NCBI RefSeq assembly: GCF_001699815.1 | Contig: NZ_MCGB01000072.1 | Coordinates: 1-64,000 of the forward strand | Reading direction: 5' to 3' | Origin: Ralstonia pickettii | Lineage (GTDB): Bacteria; Pseudomonadota; Gammaproteobacteria; Burkholderiales; Burkholderiaceae | Length of the DNA: 64,000 nucleotides | In this document: positions 42,795 through 50,413 of the stretch, piece after piece | Layout of the letters: each line of letters opens with the position of its first letter | Position numbering within the stretch: the first letter of the stretch is position 1 | The notes under the pieces: model-generated | Told to the model about the DNA's origin: nothing | Databases searched by the model: none | What the model saw: only the letters and a program-made list of their open reading frames with translations | Position numbers and translations under genes: made by a program

Positions 42795-42944
42795 TTACCT
42801 TAGCAGCGCATCCAGAAGCTCTCTGTATGCACTTGCTTTTGTGTCAGTGCTAATGATGACAGCACGTTTACCGCCCCGCCCGGCAAAGTGCGCACCCGCA
42901 TAGCCGCACAGACTTGCTATCAGAACGGTCATCAGCAGTTCCAT
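42795..42944 (-). CDS. 49-residue small membrane-anchored protein, previously unlisted
   Basis: This short frame reads MELLMTVLIASLCGYAGAHF, then a basic stretch AGRGGKRAVIISTDT, and ends KASAYRELLDALLR. It has a good ribosome site (GGGGAG, nine bases before the ATG). The first 20 residues can span the membrane, and the rest looks helical. It ends 20 bases before the SieB-like start in the same direction, so the three minus-strand genes form an operon. The function is unknown. Confidence 0.6.
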   Translation of the reverse strand: MELLMTVLIASLCGYAGAHFAGRGGKRAVIISTDTKASAYRELLDALLR

Positions 42945-43126
42945 TGAGGCGTTCTCCCCATTTTCGTTTTAGTTACGAGATGGTACGTGAGCTGCCGGTC
43001 AAAAATGGGACGCTAGTCCAATGTCCACGCCGCGTCCTCAGAAAATCAGACAAATGCAACCCTGCGCACTAGTCCTTTGCCGCCGATGGCGGCGAACCTG
43101 TTGCGGACCTATTCAGGCTTACAGCA

Positions 43127-43154
43127 TTGCCAAGCGGCAGATCGAACGTACAAT
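43127..43154 (+). promoter_or_regulatory. Promoter of the Gabija-like operon
   Basis: TTGCCA (43127-43132) and TACAAT (43149-43154) are spaced by 16 bases on the plus strand. The predicted leader is about 70 bases. It contains a possible hairpin, CCCAGGC against GCCTGGG (about 43180-43212), just before the ribosome site. Confidence 0.5.
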
Positions 43155-43231
43155 TTCGCAGGACCGCCACGCGGGCCCCCAGGCAATAGCATCAAGACAA
43201 AGGCGCCTGGGCAGGGAAAGGGAGACCGGAC

Positions 43232-45265
43232 GTGAAGCTGTCCGAAATTGCCATCATGAACTTCCGGCTGCTGCAGTACGCCCGTATGCGGCTGGACACG
43301 ACAGGCATCACCACGATCCTCGTCGGCCCCAACAATAGCGGCAAGACTTCGGCCATCGAGGCCATGCTGACCTTCCTGCAAAGGCCGATCAAGCAGCTGT
43401 CGATCAATGATTTTTCTCTGGGGTGTCGCGATGCCCTAAAGAAGTTTGAGCAGCACGTCCTAGCGCCGCCTGCGGCGGCCGCACCCGCGGGGGGCGAAGC
43501 TGCAGTAGCCGCGCCACCGCCCCTCCCCGACTTGCCGGTCTTGTCGTTGCGCCTCAAGTTCGACTACGACGACACGGGCCCAGATTTGGCGATTGCAGGG
43601 GAGTTGCTGATGGATCTGGAGGATGCGTCCGCCTCGGTGATGGTCGAAATCCGCTTCGCGCCTGCGAATCCCGAGCAACTGGCGCAGGCCTACCTGAAGG
43701 ACCGGGACGACGATCAGTCGCTTTTCGATTATCTTGCGGCCACCCTGCATGACCACTACAAGCTCGACCAATTCAAGTTGAGCCCTGACGGCAGCGAAGC
43801 CGAGCGCCTGCCCGACCGAGGCATCTTGCAGCGGCTGATCCGCATCGACGTCGTCAGCGCTCAGCGCCACATCGACGACCGTGAAGAAGGCAGCAAGGCC
43901 ACGCGCCTCTCGACATTGCTCCACACGCACTACGAGCGCCGCTACAAAGTCGATGCTCCCAACGATTTCAAGGCACTCGAGAAGACGCTGCGGGACCAGT
44001 CCACCATCCTTGGCCCTCAGTACGTCAAGGCTTTCGACGGCCTGATGAAGGGGTTGGCGAAGTTCGGCCATCCGGAATCCCCCAAGCTAACTGTGCGCGC
44101 TGAGCTCAGCGCCGATGGCCTTTTCAAGGACACGACGCGCGTCTACTACTCGGCGGCCAGCGCAACGACGCCACCAGCCGAGGGACCCGCGGCAGCGCTT
44201 GATCAGGCCTTCGAGCTTCCCGAGCGATACAACGGACTCGGGTTCAAGAACCTCATCTACATTGTTCTGTGCCTCAAGTCCTTCCGTGAGGACGTGGAGT
44301 CTGACCTCGAGCATCGTCCCCGTGTCCACTTGGTCGTCGTTGAGGAGCCCGAGGTGCACATGCATCCTCAGATGCAGGCGGTCTTCGTCCAGAAGGTCAG
44401 CGAGTTCCTCACACCCGCTGCGGGTGAGACCGGCGTGCAACTGCTGCTGACGACGCACTCATCGCACATGGCGGCCAACTGCGGCTTCGCGCCGATTCGC
44501 TACTTCCGGCGAAACAAGGGAACGGTCGAGATCAAGGACCTGCTGTCCTTCGAGTGCTCTGCAACGACCGACCCCGAAAAGGCCGCGATGGAGTTCCTGC
44601 GGAAGTACTTGACGACCACTCGATGCGACATGTTCTTCGCGGACAAGCTCGTGTTCATCGAAGGGCAAGTCGAGCGCATGCTTCTGCCTCGCCTAATCGC
44701 CGCCCTGGATATCGCACTGCGCGACAAGCTAACCTCGACTTATGTCTGCACGGTAGAAGTGGGCGGCGCGTACGCACATCTCTTCCGCAAGCTGATCGAG
44801 TTCTTGCAGTTGCCGGCTCTGGTCATCACCGATTTGGATTCGATCGATGGCACAACCAAGAAGAAGGCGCCCGTCGCAAACGGGCATGTCAGCAGTAATG
44901 CAACCCTGTCTCAGTGGCTTCCAGGAAGTTCTGATTTGCCTGTGCTGATGGCGGCTGGCGAAGCACAAAAGACCTCTGGACGTGTCCGGGTTGCCTATCA
45001 AGTCCCGGAAGCAGTCGGCCAACCGTGCGCTCGCAGCTTCGAGGAAGCCTTTGTCTACGCGAACGCGGCATGGCTGACCGCCAACAAAGCCAAGATGTTG
45101 GCCACCGGAGAAACATTCACTCATGCTGACGCCGCAGCCCTGACCGCGGACGCCTACAACGTAAGTCTGCCGAAGGTCGACTTTGCGCTTGATCTGCTGG
45201 CCAACGAAGGCTGGGCCACACCGATGTACATCCGCGAGGGGCTCGAATGGTTGGCGAAGCAGTAG
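43232..45265 (+). CDS. OLD-family ATP-dependent endonuclease with TOPRIM domain, GajA-like
   Basis: A 677-residue ABC-type ATPase fused to a TOPRIM nuclease. Walker A is GPNNSGKT (32-39), Walker B is VVVEEPEVHMHPQ, and the His switch is LLLTTHSSHM. The TOPRIM acidic residues are Glu477 (FIEGQVERMLL) and Asp534/Asp536 (TDLDSIDG). With a UvrD-type helicase gene overlapping its end, this is the Gabija arrangement, an anti-phage system in which GajA nicks DNA. It is about 100 residues longer than the best-known GajA and has an Ala/Pro-rich insert at about residues 74-98. The start is a GTG behind AAGGGAGA. Confidence 0.8.
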   Translation: MKLSEIAIMNFRLLQYARMRLDTTGITTILVGPNNSGKTSAIEAMLTFLQRPIKQLSINDFSLGCRDALKKFEQHVLAPPAAAAPAGGEAAVAAPPPLPDLPVLSLRLKFDYDDTGPDLAIAGELLMDLEDASASVMVEIRFAPANPEQLAQAYLKDRDDDQSLFDYLAATLHDHYKLDQFKLSPDGSEAERLPDRGILQRLIRIDVVSAQRHIDDREEGSKATRLSTLLHTHYERRYKVDAPNDFKALEKTLRDQSTILGPQYVKAFDGLMKGLAKFGHPESPKLTVRAELSADGLFKDTTRVYYSAASATTPPAEGPAAALDQAFELPERYNGLGFKNLIYIVLCLKSFREDVESDLEHRPRVHLVVVEEPEVHMHPQMQAVFVQKVSEFLTPAAGETGVQLLLTTHSSHMAANCGFAPIRYFRRNKGTVEIKDLLSFECSATTDPEKAAMEFLRKYLTTTRCDMFFADKLVFIEGQVERMLLPRLIAALDIALRDKLTSTYVCTVEVGGAYAHLFRKLIEFLQLPALVITDLDSIDGTTKKKAPVANGHVSSNATLSQWLPGSSDLPVLMAAGEAQKTSGRVRVAYQVPEAVGQPCARSFEEAFVYANAAWLTANKAKMLATGETFTHADAAALTADAYNVSLPKVDFALDLLANEGWATPMYIREGLEWLAKQ

Positions 45266-47004
45266 CCGCGGCCGCGCCCGAAAAGACAGCGGACGAGCGC
45301 ATCGCCGAATGCCTCGCCGAGGGTCGCAGTTTCGTTCTCGACGCTGGTGCCGGCGCGGGCAAGACTTACTCTCTCGTCGAGGGTCTGAAGAAGCTCTGTG
45401 CACCGACGGTCGCCGACCGGCTCAGGCGTGACGGGCAGCAGATCGCCTGCATCACCTATACCAATGTGGCCAAGGACCAGGTGATTGACCGCATCCAGGG
45501 CAACTCTTTGGTGCGTGTCTCGACTATCCATGACTTCCTATGGAGCACGTTGCAGCCCCACCAGCAAGCCCTTCGGCAGGCTCTGCTCGATTTCAATGCT
45601 GCACTCCCCACGGGGAGCTCGCGTCGGGTTGATCAAGCGGAACTAGCAGCAAGGGTCGCCGCCCGGCTTGAGGTGAAGTACTCGGACCGGGGCTCCAAGT
45701 TCCTCGAGGGTCGGATCTATCACGACGACCTGCTTTCGATCGCGCGCATCGCCTACACCAGATACGACAAGCTGGCGCGCATCGTGGCGAGCCGCTACCC
45801 CTACATCTTCATCGACGAGTACCAGGACACCAGCGAAGCAGTGATCGACATCCTGCTTTGCCGGATGCTACCGCTGGCTGGCAACAAGCTCGTGCTCGGA
45901 TTTTTCGGTGACAAGATGCAGAACATCTATCACCATGGAGAACACAAGGGGATCGGCGAACTTCCAGCTGAGCTGGCAGCGCCACTTGAGGTCATCGTCA
46001 AGCGCGAGAACCGTCGTTGCTCGCTGCGCGTCATGGATGTGTTGAACAACATCCGGACCGACATCACGCAGATACCTGGGAGCAACAACGCGCAAGGCGA
46101 CGTAGCGTACATCCGCGTTGCGGCTGGTGCCGATGAAGCGGGTCTTCAACGCGCACGCGACCTGCTGACCGACACCTTGAACTGGGACCTGGCAAGCCAA
46201 GGAACACGCGAGCTTTACCTCACCCATCGGCTGATTGCCCGCAAGGCTGGTTTTGCTGACTTGCTTCAGGCCTTCACGGATCGTGGGTCCTTTGCCAAGG
46301 ATGCCCTCACCGACGGCTCTGATCGGCGGATTGCGTTCTTCTTGGAGAAGGTTGAACCGCTGGCCCTGGCCTGGGAGAAGGGGCAGATCGGCGAGACGCT
46401 GGGCCGGCTCCATGGCGCGGGGCACCGACTAGCCAGTCGCACAGCAAAGTCTGGCGTGCGCGATGCGCTTAATGCCCTGACGGCAAAGCGAGCTGCCGGC
46501 ACAGTCCGTGAAGTGCTTGAGACGATCCGCGACCGCCAGCTATTCCCACTGACCGATGACTTGGCCCTCCGGCTTGTAAACACGCAGCCCATCCTCACTG
46601 CGGAGATGGATGATGCCGCGAAAGAGCGCGAGCAACTGGAGGCGACGCTGTACGGGGCCTTCTTCGCGCTTCCCTACCAGCAGGTCGCCGCCTTCGCCCG
46701 GTTCTTCATGACCAGCACGCCGTTTGCTACCAAGCATGGCGTGAAGGGAGACGAGTTCGATACCGTGCTGGTCGTGCTGGACGACTCCGGCGCCGCGTGG
46801 ACCTTCTATTCGTTCGACAAGTACCTGTCCGGTGCGGATGAGACGGCGAAACCAGAGCGCGCAAAGCGGTCTCGCAATGTCTTCTACGTCTGCTGCTCTA
46901 GGGCCCGGCAGAGGCTGGCGGTGATCGATCTCACCGGTGCTTCCGCGGCGAAGGACGAGCGAATGCGCACGCTGTTCGGACTGGACCGCTGCTATGAGGT
47001 ATAG
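45247..47004 (+). CDS. UvrD/Rep-family helicase, GajB-like
   Basis: A 585-residue superfamily 1 helicase. Motif I is AGAGAGKT (33-40), motif II is DEYQDT from Asp190, motif V is HGVKGDEFDTVLV, and motif VI is VFYVCCSRARQRLAV. The start overlaps the 3' end of the nuclease gene by 19 bases, so production of the two proteins is coupled. In Gabija, GajB senses DNA ends and works with GajA. The pair could also be another OLD-helicase type (class 2 OLD), which overlaps with Gabija by definition. Confidence 0.8.
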   Translation: MVGEAVAAAAPEKTADERIAECLAEGRSFVLDAGAGAGKTYSLVEGLKKLCAPTVADRLRRDGQQIACITYTNVAKDQVIDRIQGNSLVRVSTIHDFLWSTLQPHQQALRQALLDFNAALPTGSSRRVDQAELAARVAARLEVKYSDRGSKFLEGRIYHDDLLSIARIAYTRYDKLARIVASRYPYIFIDEYQDTSEAVIDILLCRMLPLAGNKLVLGFFGDKMQNIYHHGEHKGIGELPAELAAPLEVIVKRENRRCSLRVMDVLNNIRTDITQIPGSNNAQGDVAYIRVAAGADEAGLQRARDLLTDTLNWDLASQGTRELYLTHRLIARKAGFADLLQAFTDRGSFAKDALTDGSDRRIAFFLEKVEPLALAWEKGQIGETLGRLHGAGHRLASRTAKSGVRDALNALTAKRAAGTVREVLETIRDRQLFPLTDDLALRLVNTQPILTAEMDDAAKEREQLEATLYGAFFALPYQQVAAFARFFMTSTPFATKHGVKGDEFDTVLVVLDDSGAAWTFYSFDKYLSGADETAKPERAKRSRNVFYVCCSRARQRLAVIDLTGASAAKDERMRTLFGLDRCYEV

Positions 47005-47151
47005 CAGCACGGCGCAGATCCGTGACCGGCAGGGAGGGCCACCACTGACGCCGACGAAGGTCCGCCCATGTACCTGCTCTACCGCGGCTGCGCGGTTGGC
47101 CCACGCAAGGGCTCTGAGAAGCCTCTGCTCGATGTACACTTCAGGCTTTGT

Positions 47152-47268
47152 AGTGTCCATATCTACTGGCCACACGAGCGACACAAGGAATCACCTAAGT
47201 TGTTGATTGCTCAGCCATTCGATGTGTCCATATACCCGTAGACTTGCTAATGTTGTTCAACGTCTGAC
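47152..47268. repeat. Right-end repeats of the island (candidate attachment region)
   Basis: The motif AGTGTCCATAT (from 47152) recurs as TGTGTCCATAT (from 47223), 71 bases later, and the inverted form ATGGACACA is at the left end (25251). ACGTCTGAC (47260-47268) nearly repeats ACGTTTGAC at the left end. The surrounding 600 bases (47005-47605) hold no gene that I can support. Confidence 0.4.
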
Positions 47269-47287
47269 CCCGCGCACGTCCAACGAG

Positions 47288-47317
47288 AAAGCCCCGCAGT
47301 GATTGCGGGGCTTTTTT
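47288..47317 (+). terminator. Rho-independent terminator, probably the native ychF terminator
   Basis: The perfect stem GCCCCGCA / TGCGGGGC with a GTGAT loop is followed by TTTTTT. No island gene ends near it (gajB stops 284 bases earlier), and ychF lacks a terminator before the island. It therefore probably served ychF before the island was inserted. Confidence 0.85.
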
Positions 47318-47605
47318 CATGGGCGAGGCGCAAGCACGCAGCGGTGGCCCGCCAGACGAATGCCGTCCCCACCCTTGTAACGTTGAGGCGGCCCAGCATC
47401 ACTTTTTTACACGCGGGCAAGTGAACAAGACGGCTTCGATGCTCGGCAAGGCCCATCGCTGCGCCATTTTCACGTCGCTGGCACGCCGGTTGCGTGAAAC
47501 GCGGCAGATACGCTGAACCCCGGCAGGCCGCTTCCGCCCGGGGCAGCCCGCCGCCCCGACTGGCATTCAGCCAGGACCGTTCGGACGGCGCACTCGCCCA
47601 ACGCC

Positions 47606-49894
47606 ATGAGTTCGCAATCGCCTCCGCCCTTGTCTGCAATTGACGACATCGACGCCTCGACCGGTATCGGCAGCAACGCTGCCATCCAGTCGCGCGGGGT
47701 GTTGCTGTGCCTGTCCGAACCCGATCTGCGCATCCATCAGGTGAGTGAAAACCTGGAGGCCGCGCTGGGTACGCCACTGGCCACCGCGCTGCAGGCGCCT
47801 GTTGACCATGTCATCGGCACGGCGGGGCGCGAGGTGCTGGAGCGCGCCCTGGGCACGCACAGCATCGACGGACACCCCTTGTATATCGGCACACTCCTGA
47901 CGCCGCACGGGCACGCACTCGACGCGGTGGTGCATCGGCACAAGGGCACGCTCATCCTGGAGGTGGAACCCGCCATGCATGCGGCCGACGGCGCGTTTGC
48001 GTCGATGTATCCGCTGGTGCGCACCTTTGTCGCCAGCCTGCAAGCCGTAGGCACGATCGATGCGCTGACGGACCTCGCCGCGCGCGAAGTCCACCACCTC
48101 ACCCACTTTGGCCGCGTCACGATCTACCGCATTGAGCGCGATGGCTCCTTGCAAGCGCTCGCTGAAGCGCGCAACGAGGCCTATGACACGCTGGTCGGTA
48201 CGCACCTGTCTGGCGCCGGCATAACGCCCGAACTGCGCAATCTGTATAGCCACAACCCCTTGCGCCTGGTGGCAGACGTCGACGACACGCCGGTGGGGCT
48301 GGTGCCCCCGCTGCATCCGTCCACCGGGCGGACGACCGATCTGACCTACGCGGCCTTGCGCGCGGCTTCCGATGCGCAGCGCGAAACCATGCGCCGCATG
48401 GGCGCGAAGGCGTCGCTCACGCTGGCGCTTACGGTGCGCGGGAACCTGTGGGGCTTGATCGCCCGCCACCATGCGACGCCCTGTTCGTTGTCGTTTGAAG
48501 TGCGCACGGCATGCGAACACCTGGCGCAGATTCTGTCGCTGCAGATCGAAGCGAAGGAAGATCGCGCCGAGATCGCCCACCGGCTGGAACTGCGACGCAT
48601 CCTTGTGCGCCTGCTGGCCGCGATGGCCGACCGTGACCATTTCCACGAAGGCCTGCTCGAACATCCCGCCGATCTGCTGCGCTTTGCCTCGGCCAGCGGC
48701 GCCGCCATCGTTCGCCAGGGCGAGTGCGTGCGCATCGGTGCCGCGCCTGACGAAGCCAGCATCCTGCGCCTGACCGAATGGCTGGCCAATGCGCACCCCG
48801 GGGAGGTCTTCCACACCGACCGTGTGGCCGCCACCTACCCGGACAGCGCAGCGCTGCTGCCCCAGGCCAGTGGCGTGCTGGCCGTGCAGGTTTCGCAACT
48901 GCATCGCCACTACGTGCTGTGGTTCCGCCCCGAAACCCCGCACACCGTGCGCTGGGCGGGCGACGCACCGGACGCGGCCATCGCCCACGACAGCCAGCAC
49001 GTGCTGGGCCGCACCCGCCATTGGCAGGAGCGCATCGCGCACACTTCGCGCCCGTGGCGCACAAGCGAAGTGGAAACCGCCGCGGAGTTCCGCTACGCCG
49101 TCCTGAACATCGTGCTGCGCCGCGCGGAAGAAGCCGCGGAGTTGGCCAGCGAACTGCGCCGCGCCAACCACGAACTGGAAGCGTTTTCGTATTCCGTATC
49201 GCACGACTTGCGCGCGCCGCTGCGCCACATCGCCGGCTATGCCGAACTACTGGACGAGATGGAGGGCCAGCACGTCTCGGCACGCGGGCGGCACTTTCTG
49301 CAGACGATCTCAGAGTCGTCGCGCTTTGCGGGCAAGCTGGTCGACGATCTGCTGACCTTTTCGCAGATGGGCCGCGGCGCGCTTCATCTGACCGACGTCG
49401 ATCTCGCACAGCTCGTGCGCGGCGTCGTGCGCGATCTGACGCCAGATCAGGGACGTCGCCATATTGAATGGGACATCGCCACCTTGCCGGTGGTGCGCGC
49501 CGACCCGGCATTCCTGCAACTGGCGATGCGCAACCTGCTCTCCAACGCAGTCAAATACACGCGCGGCCGTGACCCGGCGCGCATCCATATCGACGCCGAA
49601 CAGACCGACGCCGAAACCATCGTGCGCATTGCCGACAACGGCGTGGGCTTCTCGATGGAATACGTGGCCAAGCTGTTCGGCGTGTTCCAGCGGCTGCATC
49701 GCATGGACGAGTTCGAGGGCACCGGCATCGGCCTGGCTAATGTGCGGCGCATCATCGATCGCCACGGCGGCCGCACCTGGGCCGAGGGCGAGCTTGATCG
49801 CGGCGCGACGTTCTACTTCGCGCTGCCGCGCACGCCGGACCCGCAGGCGGCATCCGCAGCGGGCCTCCGCACACCCGTGACTCGCGATGCCTGA
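47606..49894 (+). CDS. Phytochrome-like sensor histidine kinase lacking the bilin-binding residues
   Basis: A 762-residue protein with PAS (about 25-120), GAF (about 145-320), PHY-like (330-500) and histidine kinase (FSYSVSHDLRAPLRHIAGY; NLLSNAVKY; DNGVGFSM; GTGIGLAN) domains, the layout of bacteriophytochromes. By manual alignment to Deinococcus BphP, the bilin-attaching Cys is replaced (Asp16; no Cys before residue 35). PASDIP is SGAGIT with Asp207 changed to Gly205, and His260 is changed to Gln258, while His290 is kept as His288. It therefore probably senses something other than red light, or has lost sensing. It overlaps the response regulator frame (TGATG). Confidence 0.85.
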   Translation: MSSQSPPPLSAIDDIDASTGIGSNAAIQSRGVLLCLSEPDLRIHQVSENLEAALGTPLATALQAPVDHVIGTAGREVLERALGTHSIDGHPLYIGTLLTPHGHALDAVVHRHKGTLILEVEPAMHAADGAFASMYPLVRTFVASLQAVGTIDALTDLAAREVHHLTHFGRVTIYRIERDGSLQALAEARNEAYDTLVGTHLSGAGITPELRNLYSHNPLRLVADVDDTPVGLVPPLHPSTGRTTDLTYAALRAASDAQRETMRRMGAKASLTLALTVRGNLWGLIARHHATPCSLSFEVRTACEHLAQILSLQIEAKEDRAEIAHRLELRRILVRLLAAMADRDHFHEGLLEHPADLLRFASASGAAIVRQGECVRIGAAPDEASILRLTEWLANAHPGEVFHTDRVAATYPDSAALLPQASGVLAVQVSQLHRHYVLWFRPETPHTVRWAGDAPDAAIAHDSQHVLGRTRHWQERIAHTSRPWRTSEVETAAEFRYAVLNIVLRRAEEAAELASELRRANHELEAFSYSVSHDLRAPLRHIAGYAELLDEMEGQHVSARGRHFLQTISESSRFAGKLVDDLLTFSQMGRGALHLTDVDLAQLVRGVVRDLTPDQGRRHIEWDIATLPVVRADPAFLQLAMRNLLSNAVKYTRGRDPARIHIDAEQTDAETIVRIADNGVGFSMEYVAKLFGVFQRLHRMDEFEGTGIGLANVRRIIDRHGGRTWAEGELDRGATFYFALPRTPDPQAASAAGLRTPVTRDA

Positions 49895-49920
49895 TGGTTC
49901 TTTCCACGCTCATTGCCACC

Positions 49921-50388
49921 ATGCTCAAACCCATCCTGCTCGTTGAAGACAATCCGAACGACCTCGAGCTGACCCTGCTGGCGCTGGAGCGCAGCCAGCT
50001 TGCCAACGATGTGGTCGTCACCCGCGACGGCGCTGAAGCGCTGGACTACCTGCACGCGCGCAACCTGTACGCGCAACGCGTGCCGGGCAACCCTGCCGTG
50101 GTGCTGCTCGACTTGAAGCTGCCCAAGGTCGACGGGCTGGAAGTGCTGGCCGAGATCCGTGCCACGCCCGCGCTCAAGAGCCTGCCCGTGGTCATGCTCA
50201 CGTCGTCGCGCGAAGAAACCGATCTGCTGCGCAGCTACGAACTGGGCGTCAACGCCTACGTGGTCAAACCGGTGGAGTTCCGGGCGTTTGTCGATGCGAT
50301 TGCCGACCTGGGCGTATTCTGGGCGGTGCTCAATGAACCGCCGCCCGGCTCCACCCGGGCACGCCGCACGTTGCTGCCGGTAAGCTAG
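49921..50388 (+). CDS. Single-domain response regulator, Rcp1-like
   Basis: A 155-residue receiver domain protein without an output domain, the usual partner of bacteriophytochromes. Acidic pocket residues are in LLVEDNPNDLE, the phosphorylated Asp is in VVLLDLKLPKVDG, Thr/Ser is in VVMLTSSREE, and the conserved Lys is in YVVKPVEF. The start at 49921 gives the usual MLKPILLVEDN. An ATG at 49894 overlaps the kinase stop as TGATG and is a possible coupled start adding nine residues. Confidence 0.9.
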   Translation: MLKPILLVEDNPNDLELTLLALERSQLANDVVVTRDGAEALDYLHARNLYAQRVPGNPAVVLLDLKLPKVDGLEVLAEIRATPALKSLPVVMLTSSREETDLLRSYELGVNAYVVKPVEFRAFVDAIADLGVFWAVLNEPPPGSTRARRTLLPVS

Positions 50389-50413
50389 CGGCCCATCCGG
50401 AGCATTCGCCCCC

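Larger units (their letters stand above)
25229..47268. mobile_element. GInt-type genomic island with phthalate-catabolic and defence cargo
   Basis: Between ychF and its likely terminator lies about 22 kb. It opens with three distinct tyrosine recombinases and a small fourth gene (ginABCD layout), then carries an oph/pht cluster and a defence block. The recombinase and defence parts use noticeably more A/T at third positions than the flanking core genes. Candidate end signals are ACGTTTGAC (25229-25237) against ACGTCTGAC (47260-47268) as a near-direct repeat, and ATGGACACA (25251-25259) against TGTGTCCAT (47223-47231) as an inverted repeat. The exact ends are my inference and may be off by tens of bases. 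Confidence 0.75.

Noticed and set aside
47319-47516. 65-codon plus-strand frame after the island terminator
   Set aside because: It begins directly behind a terminator with no promoter or ribosome site and has no known features.
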